Positions 30,452 to 40,854 are shown, numbered from the stretch's first letter. The stretch is DNA of 64,000 bases from Rotaria sordida (GCA_905250125.1 CAJNOL010001211.1:1-64000), one strand, 5' to 3'. The notes: generated by a model not told the origin, from the letters alone. A program made the numbers and translations.

Positions 30452-32290
30452 TAGGTACTATTGCACAGTATTTTTAGGCACCCTGTTACCAAAATTGTAG
30501 TATGTTGATGATCGAACCTAACCTTTGACTTTTTTCATTTTTGTTTCTCTCAAAACAATTTATGACATTTTTTCGATTTTATTTAATTTGATTTTTCCAA
30601 TTCAGAAAACTTAAGCAGGTCAAATTTCGGAATCTGACCGGACCTCAGTTGGTCGGATCTCCATCAGACCACTTCAAGGTAGTCCTCTGTCAACTGACGA
30701 TCAAGATCGGTATGTCCTCGACTAGTCAATAGTCAAGAAATAATCTAGAAAAAATTAGTATGAAAAAATATTAATTTCTTATGTTTTGTCGAGTTGTTTA
30801 TATGAAGTCGTGCGTGCAAAAGAAAATGGTGCATGAACAGTTGCTACACAGAACGTGACGAATCTAGGATACACTGTAGAGCTTCTCTCAGTAAAATTAC
30901 AGGTGCGGGTACCCATACAAGTACTTGTTCAGTAAACATACTATTATGGGTCCCCAATGCAGTACCTACATCAGTATAATTACTGAGATTTTTCGAAGTA
31001 CCCATATCGAGTACCTTGCTGAGACTTTCTTAGTACATAGGTACCCTTAGCTCAGTACATTCACTAGGGTAACATTTTGTTTTCTTATTTTCTTCCAACA
31101 TTCAGATGAAAATAAAATCAAACGATGCCTTTAACTTTCTCATAGTGAATGAGATAGAAGAAAGAAAATCTTGTTTTTAGACTAATATGCCTTATGTCTT
31201 TCCTTTACGATAATTGTATAAAAAAGTTTTTTGTTTTCTTTAGATTTCATGCCGATTGCAATGTTATTTTGTGTAAGAAAGAAAAAAAAAAGGAAAGGAT
31301 GATTGCGTGCATATTGACCATGACTTACTCCGATTTATTTTTTTTTGTATCTGCTCAAGTTGTATCTCATATCAGTCATGTCATAGACATGAGAAGAATC
31401 TTTCAAAGAAAAACTTTTTTTATTCCTTGAAAAAGAATCTCGGAAAGCAACAGAACACCAATTATCTCAGTTTGGTTATTTTACCATCTTCATAACTTAA
31501 ATGAAACACTATGGATCTTTTTGTTATAGAATGAATTTAAATAAGAGACAAATATAAAATCAATGAAGAATTCGATAATGTAACAGATAATATGATCGGA
31601 TTGATCGTTTTCTTTCTCATTAATTGATTATTATATAACGGTTGGTCATACATCGAATTTAAATGAGGCACAAAGAAACAAAATCAATACTCGATCAATA
31701 AATAACATTACAGTCATATTAACACGAGATACTTATTAGTAAATCACACTTATATGTTAGTAGAATATCTTCGCTTAATCGATCGATGAGTACACGTTCA
31801 TTCCTGAAAATATCAATCAGTGTCGAATATTCCTGCTATTCATATTTCACACTTTGATGAAGCCCTTTCAAAACATAAATCGCCTGAATCTGAGGAAAAT
31901 CATTTAAATATAATGCAACTCACAAGAAATCCACTAAAACGCGAAATATTTTTTTTGTGTACTTGGGAATTTTATTATATAATCAATACAGATTTCATAT
32001 GAATTACATTGCTTGAAATAGTCGACAAAATATAGTAATTTATTTGAAACATAATCTAAATCAAACCAAAAGTAAATAAAATCATTATGATTTTGTGTTA
32101 CATTTAATGTTGTTAAAGATCAATTGAAATTAGTCATATTTGTTCAGACAAATTTGTTCTGTTAGAATACAAAATGAATGTTTATTAAGAGAGAAAAGAT
32201 AAGAAAAATAATTTTTTTCAAATAATTTATTAGTCGAAAATTTTAATTTTAAAGTACAATCAACAGTCACTTTTAAGTGGTTCGTATATT
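30452..32290. other. Intergenic, no gene called
   Basis: 30895-31075 is rich in GTACC/GGTACC-like words (degenerate short tandem sequence). Open frames at 31194-31495 and 31820-32002 have no splice or domain support. The remaining sequence is AT-rich. Confidence 0.4.
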
Positions 32291-32821
32291 TTATGATATA
32301 ATACATGCACCAGATTGAATTTGTTGACGTAATGCTTCTTCAACAGCTTGTCGTCGTCGTTGTAGATTGTATTGATAAGTTAGACGTTGCATGGGTCCAT
32401 AATAATTTGCTTGCATCCATGATCTTTTATATGTCATTATTCTTTTAACTTGTCTTCGTTGTCCAGCAATAACAATTGCATTGACAGCCATCAATTGAAA
32501 ACGAACTTGACTTATTTCATAAAATTCATTACCTGACCCAGGTCCAGTTAGAGCATCATTTTCAAAAAAGACTTTGTCTTCAAATTCATCAGGACTTAAT
32601 GCTATACACAAGAGAAATACATATCGCTGTTCATTTTCTGATAGACTCCAATAGTTTTTATAATCACTATATCGATCCATATCATTATCATCATATTCAA
32701 TAGCTGTAAAGACACAGCTTAAATAGTACATACATCTAGCTATGTCATTATCCGGTACTGATACCCGTCTTCCAATACGTTCAAAATTAGGATCACCACT
32801 AAATTCAAAAAAATTCGCCAT
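32291..32821 (-). CDS. Single-exon 176-residue protein ending in a CaaX box
   Basis: Intact frame from ATG 32821 to TAA at 32291-32293, no intron. It starts MANFFEFSGDPNFERIGRR and is rich in aromatic residues and acidic patches (YDDNDMDRYSDY). A basic, Gln/Arg-rich C-terminal helix (YNLQRRRQAVEEALRQQ) is followed by the tail GACIIS. CIIS fits the CaaX prenylation pattern (Cys, two aliphatic, Ser: farnesyl-type), which would anchor the protein to membranes; the preceding basic residues fit that too. There is no signal peptide or membrane helix. I do not recognise the family. It could be a lineage-specific or transferred gene, since it is intronless and sits in the repeat-rich zone. Confidence 0.7.
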   Translation of the reverse strand: MANFFEFSGDPNFERIGRRVSVPDNDIARCMYYLSCVFTAIEYDDNDMDRYSDYKNYWSLSENEQRYVFLLCIALSPDEFEDKVFFENDALTGPGSGNEFYEISQVRFQLMAVNAIVIAGQRRQVKRIMTYKRSWMQANYYGPMQRLTYQYNLQRRRQAVEEALRQQIQSGACIIS

Positions 32822-33013
32822 TAGACAATGTAAGACGACTATTGATTTGAGTCACTTGGAAAAAACCCCAGTTATCTATTCAAATACAGCTTTTATAACA
32901 ATTCTTAATAAATATTTACTCGACATCTTTTTCTTCTCTTACTTCCTAGATAACAGTAATAAAATATCTTTGTATCACATTTCTTTATAACATGTAATTT
33001 TTCTATTGAAAAG

Positions 33014-33139
33014 ATGGGTGTCAGTGTGGGTGTGGGTGTCACTAAAGATTATACGCACACCCTAGCCACCCAACACCCACCCACACTCACACACCCATAC
33101 CCCGCCCACCCACATCGACACCCACACCCACACACCCTA
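33014..33139. repeat. Largest telomere-like repeat block
   Basis: GGGTGTCAGTGTGGGTGTGGG, a spacer of about 25 bases, then about 90 bases of C-rich units (ACCCACACTCACACACCC..., CACCCACACCCACACACCC). The C-rich arm is much longer than the G-rich arm. It lies 190 bases upstream of the start codon of the CaaX protein gene. Confidence 0.85.
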
Positions 33140-34379
33140 CAAGTTATATGATATGCACGACGCGTTCAAAAGGTTTCCAGACTGATTTTTATTTCAAACA
33201 AAACAATAAGAAGCATTGTTGAATTCGTATTCTTACCTATGGGTAATTCATATAATTCTGAAACTGTATGCGCGCGCGACGCTCTACTGCATGAAACATA
33301 TATATGAAAAAATAGAAATAGATTTTAGGCTACCTTCCTTACACCGACACAAAATCATAAAACTTGACTATCGTTCAAAGATGAAATTTCACGTTCTTTT
33401 AAGACCATATCTCATTTAATAGGCATTCACGTGTAGAACCCTTTTATGTTCATCTATTCTTCAACAATCACCATCGATTTTGAAGGAGATCATCATCTGG
33501 AAAGTAGACTATCGTGAATTGATAATACTTTTGGATATAAATAGTATAAATATTAAATCTTTCTATAAGTCTGATGGTCGAAGAAGGTCAAGTCGGATCT
33601 GAGTGAATATGAAACATTATTCGCATTAGAAATGTATATTGTAAAATGTAACGAATGATCAATCACACATGACTGAAGTCAGTTCACAAGAAGGTCAGAT
33701 TCTCTAATACAATATCAATAACGTGTTAATCATATGTAGAACAATCATTAATAATTCATTATTGCTACTTCAAAAACAAATTCAATTAAATATCATAGTA
33801 TTTAATAAAGCATTATTATTATAAACTGTCACCATATAATCATAAATTTTGAATGGCAGCTGCTCTTTCTAAGTACACAACTTTGCTCAAGATGTACGTT
33901 TTATATGATTTTATAAAGAGTGGTCTAAAATATATTTCTTCTTTTTCATACATATGTTTCATATAGTAGAGCTTATCATGTGTAGTGATAAAGGATTTGG
34001 TATGAATGTATGTTTCAATAGAGGATGAACACCCTCAAGTTTGACATTTTTGACTTGCAAATGCATCGTTTTTTATTTGATCAGAGAAGTTTGTATTACT
34101 AGTAATAGATATGAAAACTTTGATAACTCATTATCATGCCTAAAAAAATTAAAGAAGACCACTATCCCAGTTACTATCTCTCGAAAATAAATCGAGTCAG
34201 TTCTAAAGCTGCTTATTTGGAAATTGGAAAAAAATTCTCAATCTAAGAGTTTCTCTAAGGTCAAAAATTCTCAGTATTAAGATACTGTATCATTTAGAAG
34301 TAGGTATTACAAAAAAGAAAACTTGATTCAATTGTTGTTTCCTGGTTACCATTCTTCTACAAATATCGATCGAGCGTAG
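33140..34379. other. Intergenic, no gene seen
   Basis: AT-rich. A CGCGCGCGAC patch at 33270-33280 is notable only for its GC content. No exon or element recognised; the frame 33216-33419 lacks support. Confidence 0.4.
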
Positions 34380-34432
34380 ATGTGGGTCTGCACTATCAGT
34401 AAATGAAAACTCACGAACACACACCCACACGC
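34380..34432. repeat. Telomere-like hairpin at edge of tandem array
   Basis: ATGTGGGTCTG on the left and CACGAACACACACCCACACG on the right of a spacer of about 30 bases. The right arm directly abuts the first unit of the 120-base tandem array (GCTAATAGCTTTTTCATA). Confidence 0.7.
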
Positions 34433-35345
34433 GCTAATAGCTTTTTCATAAACAAAATTAAGTGGAGCCTATATATTAAATGCTTCACAGGCAGCTAACT
34501 TCATGTTTACCAAGGTACAGAGAGAAAAAAAACTTTTTCTCTGTATTTTTTTGATGGGCAAGATAAAAGAGAAGAGCTTATAGTTTCTATCGATCATAGA
34601 TTAATAGCTTTCTATCTTCCAAGGCATAGTGAGAAACATTTTTCTTACTGCATGGTTTGCCTTTATTTTCTGATAGACAGAATAAATGTTTCACGGGTTA
34701 GTAGCTTTCTCTTTCGTTAGGTATCTAAAAAAGAAATATTTCTTCTCTCTCTCTATGGTGTGTCTGTATTTTTTCATAGACAGAAAAAAAGAGGGAAGCC
34801 TAGAGATTTTATCGGTCACATGTTAATAGCTTGTTGCTCTCTAAGGTGTAGAAAGAAAATTTTGTTTTTGTCTCTGTACGATCTGCCTTTATATTTTGAT
34901 AGAAAGAATTAAAATATCAAACCTAAAGAATAAATACTTCACAGGTTAGTAGCCTTCTCTTTCTTGAAGTATCAAAAAAAGAAATATTTTTTCTCTCTGT
35001 ATGGTCTACCTGTATATTTTTGATGAATGAAATAAAAGAGAGGAGTCTATAATTAGATTCTATCGATGATAGGTTAATAGCTTTCTCTCTCGCTACAGGT
35101 ATAGAAGAAAAAAAATCTATTTTTCCTATACACTCTGTCTGTATATTTTTGTATAGACAAACTAAAAGAGAAAAACCTATAAATTCTATCGATCGCAGAT
35201 AAATAGCTTCATTCCCCCAAACTATCGAGACAATTTTTTTCTTCTCTGTAGGTCTGCCTGTATTTTTTCATAGACAAAATTAAGAAGCGCACCCTATACA
35301 TTAAATTTTTCACAGGTAACTAGCTTTATTTTTCTCTAAGTATTG
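34433..35345. repeat. Tandem array, unit about 120 bases, about seven copies
   Basis: Recurrent blocks in order: CTGCCTGTATTTTTTGATAG, ACAAAATAAAAGAGA-GAGCCTATA, TCTATCGATCACAGGTTAAT, AGCTTTCTCTCT and AAGGTATAGAAAGAAA. The TTTGATAGAC-type landmark recurs near 34548, 34666, 34770, 34897, 35018, 35144 and 35263, a spacing of about 104-127. Units are diverged. The first and last units share TATTAAATGCTTCACAGG-like text, which may reflect a second-order repeat. Confidence 0.85.
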
Positions 35346-35934
35346 AATAGGGATTGTATTTGACCTTTATTTTACTTTGAAACAGTAAAGTAAAATAAAA
35401 TAATATATTAGAGTTAAGTTTACAATTCATTTATTAGTCCATTATCATCTATTGATAATGTTGCAATATATATAAGTTTATTCAAAATCAATTTCCTTAT
35501 AATGATTAGTGGAAAATAAAACGAAATAAAAATGAAAAGTCAATTTTTTTTATGAGCTAATACTTCAAAACCTGGCTATTTTTCACGTACTACAGATAAT
35601 ATTCTACATGAATTTTATCTGAATAAATTTGAGCTGCATTTTACAAATGCAAATAATAAAGTTAACCTGTGCTCCTTTTTACTTATTTCAGAGTTCCTTA
35701 TTATAAGGTAGCATACTGCCATCACAAGCCATAAGATTTCGAATTTGCTTTTTTTTTTATAAATTACGCCGACAAAAACTGATCACTATATTAACTAACC
35801 ATATTGAGAGGCGAAGAGTTCCTGTTACCAGACAGTTACATTATTAAACAACGGAGTTTAGTGAAAAAATCAAATCCACGAATTTTTGTGACTCTGCTAC
35901 TCATGACTTAATAACATAACTGTCTAGTAATTGT
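35346..35934. other. Intergenic, no gene seen
   Basis: AT-rich. It has a small hairpin at about 35371-35401 (ATTTTACTTTG...GTAAAGTAAAAT). Possibly the outer part of the neighbouring foldback element; no gene. Confidence 0.4.
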
Positions 35935-36815
35935 AGGCACATCTTGAAAAGTAAATTGTTTTTTGCATCAAAACGAGCAATATCTGAACGTCAAATTTCT
36001 GTATTAGATATATTTTTTCAGAACAAATCAGATAAGAAGGAAAAATTAAAAACCAAATACCTTCAAAAAAATTCTTGCAACTTGTTCATCGAACATCATC
36101 AGTTTTTTATTTTGATTAATTTTTTTTTGGTGTCAGCAGAGAATGAAAAGACACTTTCAATGATAAATTTTTGTAGCCTAAGGGTGTTCTTGTTAATCGT
36201 GTATTGGAAGCTAAATTTGTTCCTAGTTTAAATATGAATATATTGTTTTGTGTCTAGAAGAGACTGAATAATTAGATTGCTCTCATTACCCAGTCATTTA
36301 TAGCGATAAAAAAAGGACTCATTAAACAATTCTTTTTTTGGTTAAATTTCTCTGATCTGACATATTTCGAACGAATAATGTGAAATAAATTGACTTCATA
36401 TGTAGTTTTTGAAGATGGTAACTAATATTCTTTTTGATTATTAATTCTTGGAAAAACGTCTTTTGTTACAAAAATTTCATTAGTCATATTTTTTCGATTA
36501 AAGAATGAAGAATGAATCTAACCCTTATTTAACGACGTTGATATCAAAAGAATTTTTCATACGTTACATTTTGATGTATCTTTTTGTGAGAGCCTAGCCC
36601 ATGTAGCCTAAGATAATCGTGAAACATATATTTTTCAAGCTGCAAAAAAGTTACAAAATATTTTTTAGAGGTGTTTAATTTTTGACTTTTTCCTTCTTCT
36701 CGGGTTCTTTCTGAAAAAAGTATAGCTCGTACAAAATTTGAAGTTCAGATATTGCTCGTTTTAATGAGAAAACCAATTTGCTTTCCAAGATGTTCCTAAG
36801 CAAAGAATTATGACT
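35935..36815. mobile_element. Foldback element with about 230-base arms
   Basis: The left arm holds ACATCTTGAAAAGTAAATTG, AAAACGAGCAATATCTGAAC and AGAAGGAAAAA. The complement of the right arm reads ACATCTTGGAAAGCAAATTG, AAAACGAGCAATATCTGAAC and AGAAGGAAAAA. The centre is near 36375. The open frame at 35944-36231 lies in the left arm and begins with TTG; it is not a gene. Confidence 0.8.
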
Positions 36816-37126
36816 GAAGATTTTGGCAATTACTTTTGCTGCATAGTAGGTTATTCTAACTAAGTGAGAGAGTCTCGTTAAATGTTCTCAGAAAACAAGC
36901 TTGGTAGCCAACACATATGGATATCAAAGAGGAGTTTTTGAATCAAAGCTTTTCTTCTATTCATTAGTCATGTCAATTGTGTCTGGAAAAAGATTCTAAG
37001 TGTTAGATATTATTAGCATTGACTGAAGACTATATTTGCATGAAGCAGATATTTCGAAAATGGCCAATTCAACTTTTTCTCTATGATTATTATTTCAAGT
37101 AATTTTTACATGTTTTTTAGGGAACT
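36816..37126. other. 5' flank of the 81-residue protein gene
   Basis: AT-rich. It ends with a good acceptor (TTTTTTAG at 37113-37120) seven bases before the ATG at 37127, which suggests an intron in the 5' UTR and an upstream non-coding exon. Confidence 0.4.
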
Positions 37127-37440
37127 ATGTCAAAAGAATATTACCATGGTGATTCTAATCGTGACAATCATTTTTGGGTTTATCCAAAAGATAAAGAATT
37201 AATAACTCCTCGTTGGGATACTTACAAAGCATCTGATATATGCGATAATTGTACGCATATTGACACTGATTCAGAATCTCAAATAGAAACATATCAATGC
37301 AATGGTCATAACAAGTGAGTAATGAGCACAATCAAAATGTAACTTTCTTTAAATTAAATCTGAACTAATCTTCTGATTTTTGTAGAGCGGCGGGTAGTGG
37401 TGTTACTCAAGCCCGAATTCCTTTTAGAAGAAAAGGATGA
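37127..37440 (+). CDS. Small two-exon protein, about 81 residues, unknown
   Basis: Exon 1 (ATG 37127 to about 37315) ends at a consensus donor AA|GTGAGT. The intron is about 70 bases, ending TTTTTGTAG, and exon 2 closes at TGA 37438-37440. The protein begins MSKEYYHGDSNRDNHFWVYP, has a CDNC pair and one later Cys (possible metal site), and ends in a basic tail TQARIPFRRKG. It is hydrophilic, with no signal peptide or membrane segment. Splice signals, coding composition and an acceptor just before the ATG support a real gene. No family recognised. It sits between a foldback element and the truncated genes at 38.1-39.5 kb. Confidence 0.65.
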
Positions 37441-38116
37441 TGTTAAGGAACAGGCGTAAGGCCTTATTACATTTTCTAAAAATAAAAAATCAAGATGCTT
37501 ATTTTTCTTTTCTTTTTTTTTCTCTTATATGTTACACTGCTGTTTTATATGCATGTTTTTGACTACAACAACTATTTGTGTTTTTCGATGTTGATTCTTG
37601 TGTAGATAGTAAAACAAAACGATGATAGTTAAAATCGAAAGTTGTTTCCTCAACGGATTTTAACTTGAAAATAATTTTATTGTTTTGCTTCTTCACAAGT
37701 ATTCCATTCAGTTAAAATCTGTGTTTGCTAGTATAATGTATGAAGCTTACTAACATTTGATTCAATAAATTTTTAACACGTTTGTTTCAATTCTAAAACG
37801 TTGATGTACGAAAAAGAACAGGATAGAGAAAAAATTTATCGTTAATTGGAATTTCTCTGATTGAATGGTATGGTAATATTGAGCCTACATCAATGGAGTC
37901 AATGATGAAGTAGAGATAAATTTCTATTTTACACTCGCATAGTTTGTTGCATAGTAAGTTATCTTTTGTTATTTAATCTATAATGCAAACTTTTTCAACT
38001 GATATCATTAATGTATGAAAAAATTGCCTTTTTTTTTTTTAATATAAAAATTAAATGGAATATATGCATCAGAAGAAAAATAGAGTCGTATTTATGAAAT
38101 TCATTGTCTATCGATA
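37441..38116. other. Intergenic between convergent genes
   Basis: AT-rich sequence between the end of the small plus-strand gene and the stop codon of the minus-strand fragment at 38117. No exon recognised. Confidence 0.4.
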
Positions 38117-38267
38117 CTATTGAATCGATGTGTTTTTCTTGTCAATGTTTAATACTGATTCCATTTCTATATCATCAACATCGTTCATATTCTCAGTTAG
38201 TTCTTGTACAGCAGGATCATCATTCTTGCTACATTCAGCGTTCAATGAGTCACGACGCAATATTCCA
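38117..38267 (-). pseudogene. Terminal exon of a gene whose 5' part was not found
   Basis: Reading the minus strand, an acceptor TATAG (38268-38272) is followed by an open frame with coding character (GILRRDSLNAECSKNDD..., then an acidic stretch with DDIEMESV) ending in TAG at 38117-38119, about 50 residues. No upstream exon with matching phase could be found before the telomere-like patch at 38384. It may be a truncated gene or one whose other exons are short or unrecognised. Family unknown. Confidence 0.4.
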
Positions 38268-38383
38268 CTATATTAGATAATTCGATTGGACTGTCGCTGA
38301 TTTATCTACTAGGATATCAAGCAAGAGAAACAAGTTTGGTATATCTGTACTTATAAAGCTAGAAACCTTCGATCAACTAGGAT
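38268..38383. other. Short spacer before telomere-like patch
   Basis: No exon recognised; it holds the acceptor for the fragment at 38117-38267. Confidence 0.3.
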
Positions 38384-38410
38384 ATGGGTGTGAGTGGGGT
38401 TGATGTGCAT
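38384..38410. repeat. Short telomere-like G-rich patch
   Basis: ATATGGGTGTGAGTGGGGTTG: one or two TGTGGG-like hexamers. A weak C-rich partner may be the CCCCATGTCCACTTTCATCC segment near 38670-38690. Decayed compared with the other hairpins. Confidence 0.5.
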
Positions 38411-39149
38411 GTTGATGTTGATTATCTCTTAAAAAGATTCACACAAATCAAATTCTTTTATATAATTTTGAAATTAACCGTCTTAAAAGAATAATATCAC
38501 AGTCAAAATCTGTTTTAGCAGTACGTCAGATGTTAAGGCAATAGAATCAATAAAATAAATGGAGAAATACCAATCAATTCAGTGTACAAGCCAGATAAAG
38601 ATCCATGAGGTCTTACAGTCTACTCAAGTTTTAGCATATATTCACAGGAGAGTATACATCTGCATCTTCCCCATGTCCACTTTCATCCACATCTACATTA
38701 TATTAAAGGTGAAAAAGCAAAGATAGTTTTATATTGAAAAGTTTTTGGTTTTCAAACTTAAAAATCAAAAGATACAGGTGACTTTGAATTCACTAACGGT
38801 TTTGAATGATGTCAATTATGTTGCCGAACATTTGTGAAGTCAATAAATTGACAATAATGATAATCAATAATATACGTTTAACTTGATTATAATCTATTTT
38901 AATAAATATTCTTCATAGTAAGAACAGTTTGATTTCGCTTCTGAAAATCCATTTAAATGTACTTTTTACTCACAATATCTCAAATATATTTATGTTTATT
39001 AACAATCAAGCAAAAATTCTTATCGTAGATTGAAAAACATTTTTACAAAAACTTTAAACAGATTTAATCGAAATAAAAATGCTACTAAAAAGAAAAAACG
39101 AAGTTTAAGTGAAAAATGATAACAATTAAAGATTATTGTTAAACATTTT
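38411..39149. other. Intergenic, no gene seen
   Basis: AT-rich; it includes the 3' flank of the gene fragment ending at 39150. Nothing recognised apart from the possible C-rich patch near 38680. Confidence 0.4.
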
Positions 39150-39472
39150 TTAATCTAGATGAACGAAATCTTTACTATTCACTTCATCGTTACTTTCTTC
39201 AACACATAATCTTTTCATAGAACGTGTAACACAATCACTTGCAAGCGGTGTTGCTAATTGATTCAAATCAAAATCATTAAAATCTGATCGAAGCCAATCT
39301 AACATTTCGAATTTAACTACAGGTGCTAATGCTGATGCTGGTGTCAATGATCGAATTTCATTTGACTCGATTATTATAGCATTTATTGCTATTGACGGTG
39401 GTAATCTATCCTCTTGATCATGATCGAAATTTTCATAATTTTGTGCATGAATTTTGTAATGATTTTTCATAC
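39150..39472 (-). pseudogene. 3' gene fragment cut by a telomere-like repeat
   Basis: A minus-strand open frame of about 107 codons ends at TAA 39150-39152, with coding-like composition (HAQNYENFDHDQEDRLPPS, then KFEMLDWLRSDFNDFDLNQL). The upstream end of the frame runs straight into telomere-like repeat (the first residues MDVGVGVDN come from CCACACCCACATCC read backwards), so the natural start or splice site is lost. A foldback element lies immediately beyond. I do not recognise the protein. It is a broken gene or last exon. Confidence 0.5.
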
Positions 39473-39524
39473 GGGTGTTGGTGTAATGATTTAGGTTATC
39501 CACACCCACACCCACATCCACCCT
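39473..39524. repeat. Telomere-like hairpin between gene fragment and foldback element
   Basis: ACGGGTGTTGGTG, a spacer of about 22 bases, then CCACACCCACACCCACATCC. Its right side is fused to the left end of foldback copy 2, which has lost about 15 bases of its terminus, and its left side is fused to the gene fragment. Confidence 0.85.
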
Positions 39525-40470
39525 TTCTAAAACGAATTTTCGAAGATGAAAATGATTTACAGCTTTCTGAGGATGGAATCTTTAAAAAATCAAAAAAAAT
39601 ATAAAACAAATTTTTCATCTCTTTGAATTACTCAGAATGATTGAGTAAATAAACATCTACAACATGAAATGTCTCCTAGCTCTATATGACATTTTTTCAT
39701 CGAAATATATTATCTTACAAAGGGCATAAGAGTCGTTCTTTTTCCTGCTATTTAATTTAGAAATATCATTTTTGTGTTTTCCATAAGATTTATATATCTC
39801 AATCAAAAAATGTCGTAGAGGCCTGGAAGACATTTCATTGTGTAGAGAATTATTTACTCTATCATTCTAGGTAATCTAAACAAAATTCCAGAAGATGAAA
39901 AATTTGGTTTTTGGACGTAAGTGAAGTTAGCAAACGATTCGAGTAATTCCAGCAGCAATTGGTTTAGGAAGTATTCCAAGTATTCTTATTTGTGTTCTAA
40001 GTAGATTTCATCGTTCTCTATCAAATGATGAAATCAGATTCACTGTAGCTTAAATCATACTCTCACAGATTGGAAAATACTGGTTTTCCATAATAGATTT
40101 CACAAGTACCACGGAGTAATTTCAGCACAGATAGGACAAGGGTTTTCCAATTCTCTTTCTCTCTGTTCAAATCAGATAGCGAGAAGATTCACGGATTGTA
40201 TGTTCCAAAAACAATATTTTCCAATCTATGAGAGTATGGTTTAGGAAAGAATGAATCTGATTTTGCTATTCGATATAGTACGTCGAAATCTACTTGGAAC
40301 ACAAATAAGAACACTTGGAGCGTTTCCTGAACGAATCACCGCTAGGATTATTCGAATTGGCTACTAACTTCATCTACGTGATTTTTGGTTTTTCAGAGAG
40401 ACTATCCTTGAAAAACCAGCTATCATTTTCTTCTTCGAAAATTCTCGTTAGAAATAAAATTTTCTACACA
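39525..40470. mobile_element. Large foldback element (copy 2, nearly complete)
   Basis: Two arms of about 450 bases in inverted orientation around a centre near 40150. Left blocks: AACGAATTTTCGAAGATGAA, GTGAAGTTAGCAAACGATTC, TTCTTATTTGTGTTCTAAGT, AATCATACTCTCACAGATTG. The complement of the right arm reads AACGAGAATTTTCGAAGAAG, ATGAAGTTAGTAGCCAATTC, TTCTTATTTGTGTTCCAAGT and AACCATACTCTCATAGATTG. The left half is almost identical to 24608-25097, so one of the two is a recent duplicate. No ORF. Confidence 0.85.
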
Positions 40471-40854
40471 CACCACCATTTGGATTCTTATTAGCGTTGA
40501 TGGCAGTGGAATAGAATTGAAAACAAACTTGACTGCATAATTTTACGAGCCATTTTAGGATGCTGCAGACCCGGACGCGACTGGTAGAGCCTATAGGGTC
40601 CAAAAATTTTCGAACTCAGATTCAGATCTGACAGGCTAAACTTTTTTGGGCCCGGACTCGGTCGATCAAAATTTTGGATTCCAATCTGATTGATTAATAT
40701 TTTGTAAGAAGAGTCCATCGGCTCCAAAAATTTCTGAAATCAACAACATAAAAAAAATGAATCGCGTCTATCGTAGTTTTGTTAACAGCGTCATATAAGT
40801 TTACTTTTCTGTGATGACACCGATGAGATAACACATCCGACTGATAATCTCTGT
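40471..40854. other. Spacer with GGGTCCAAAAATTTT repeat words
   Basis: GGGTCCAAAAATTTTCGAA (about 40598), GGGCCCGGACTCGG (about 40649) and GGCTCCAAAAATTTC (about 40720) recur here. The same words occur at 54340-54380 in the CDC45 intron and at 62930-62965, so this is a dispersed repeat family of unknown type. Confidence 0.5.

Noticed and set aside
31820..32002. 60-codon frame with hydrophilic N-terminal half
   Set aside because: No ATG at its start, no splice signals examined that extend it, no family; too weak to call.
34433..35345. CRISPR-like array
   Set aside because: Units of about 120 bases are contiguous and diverged with no short identical repeats and unique spacers; the genome is eukaryotic.
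35944..36231. 95-codon frame
   Set aside because: Lies inside a foldback arm and begins with TTG; not a gene.
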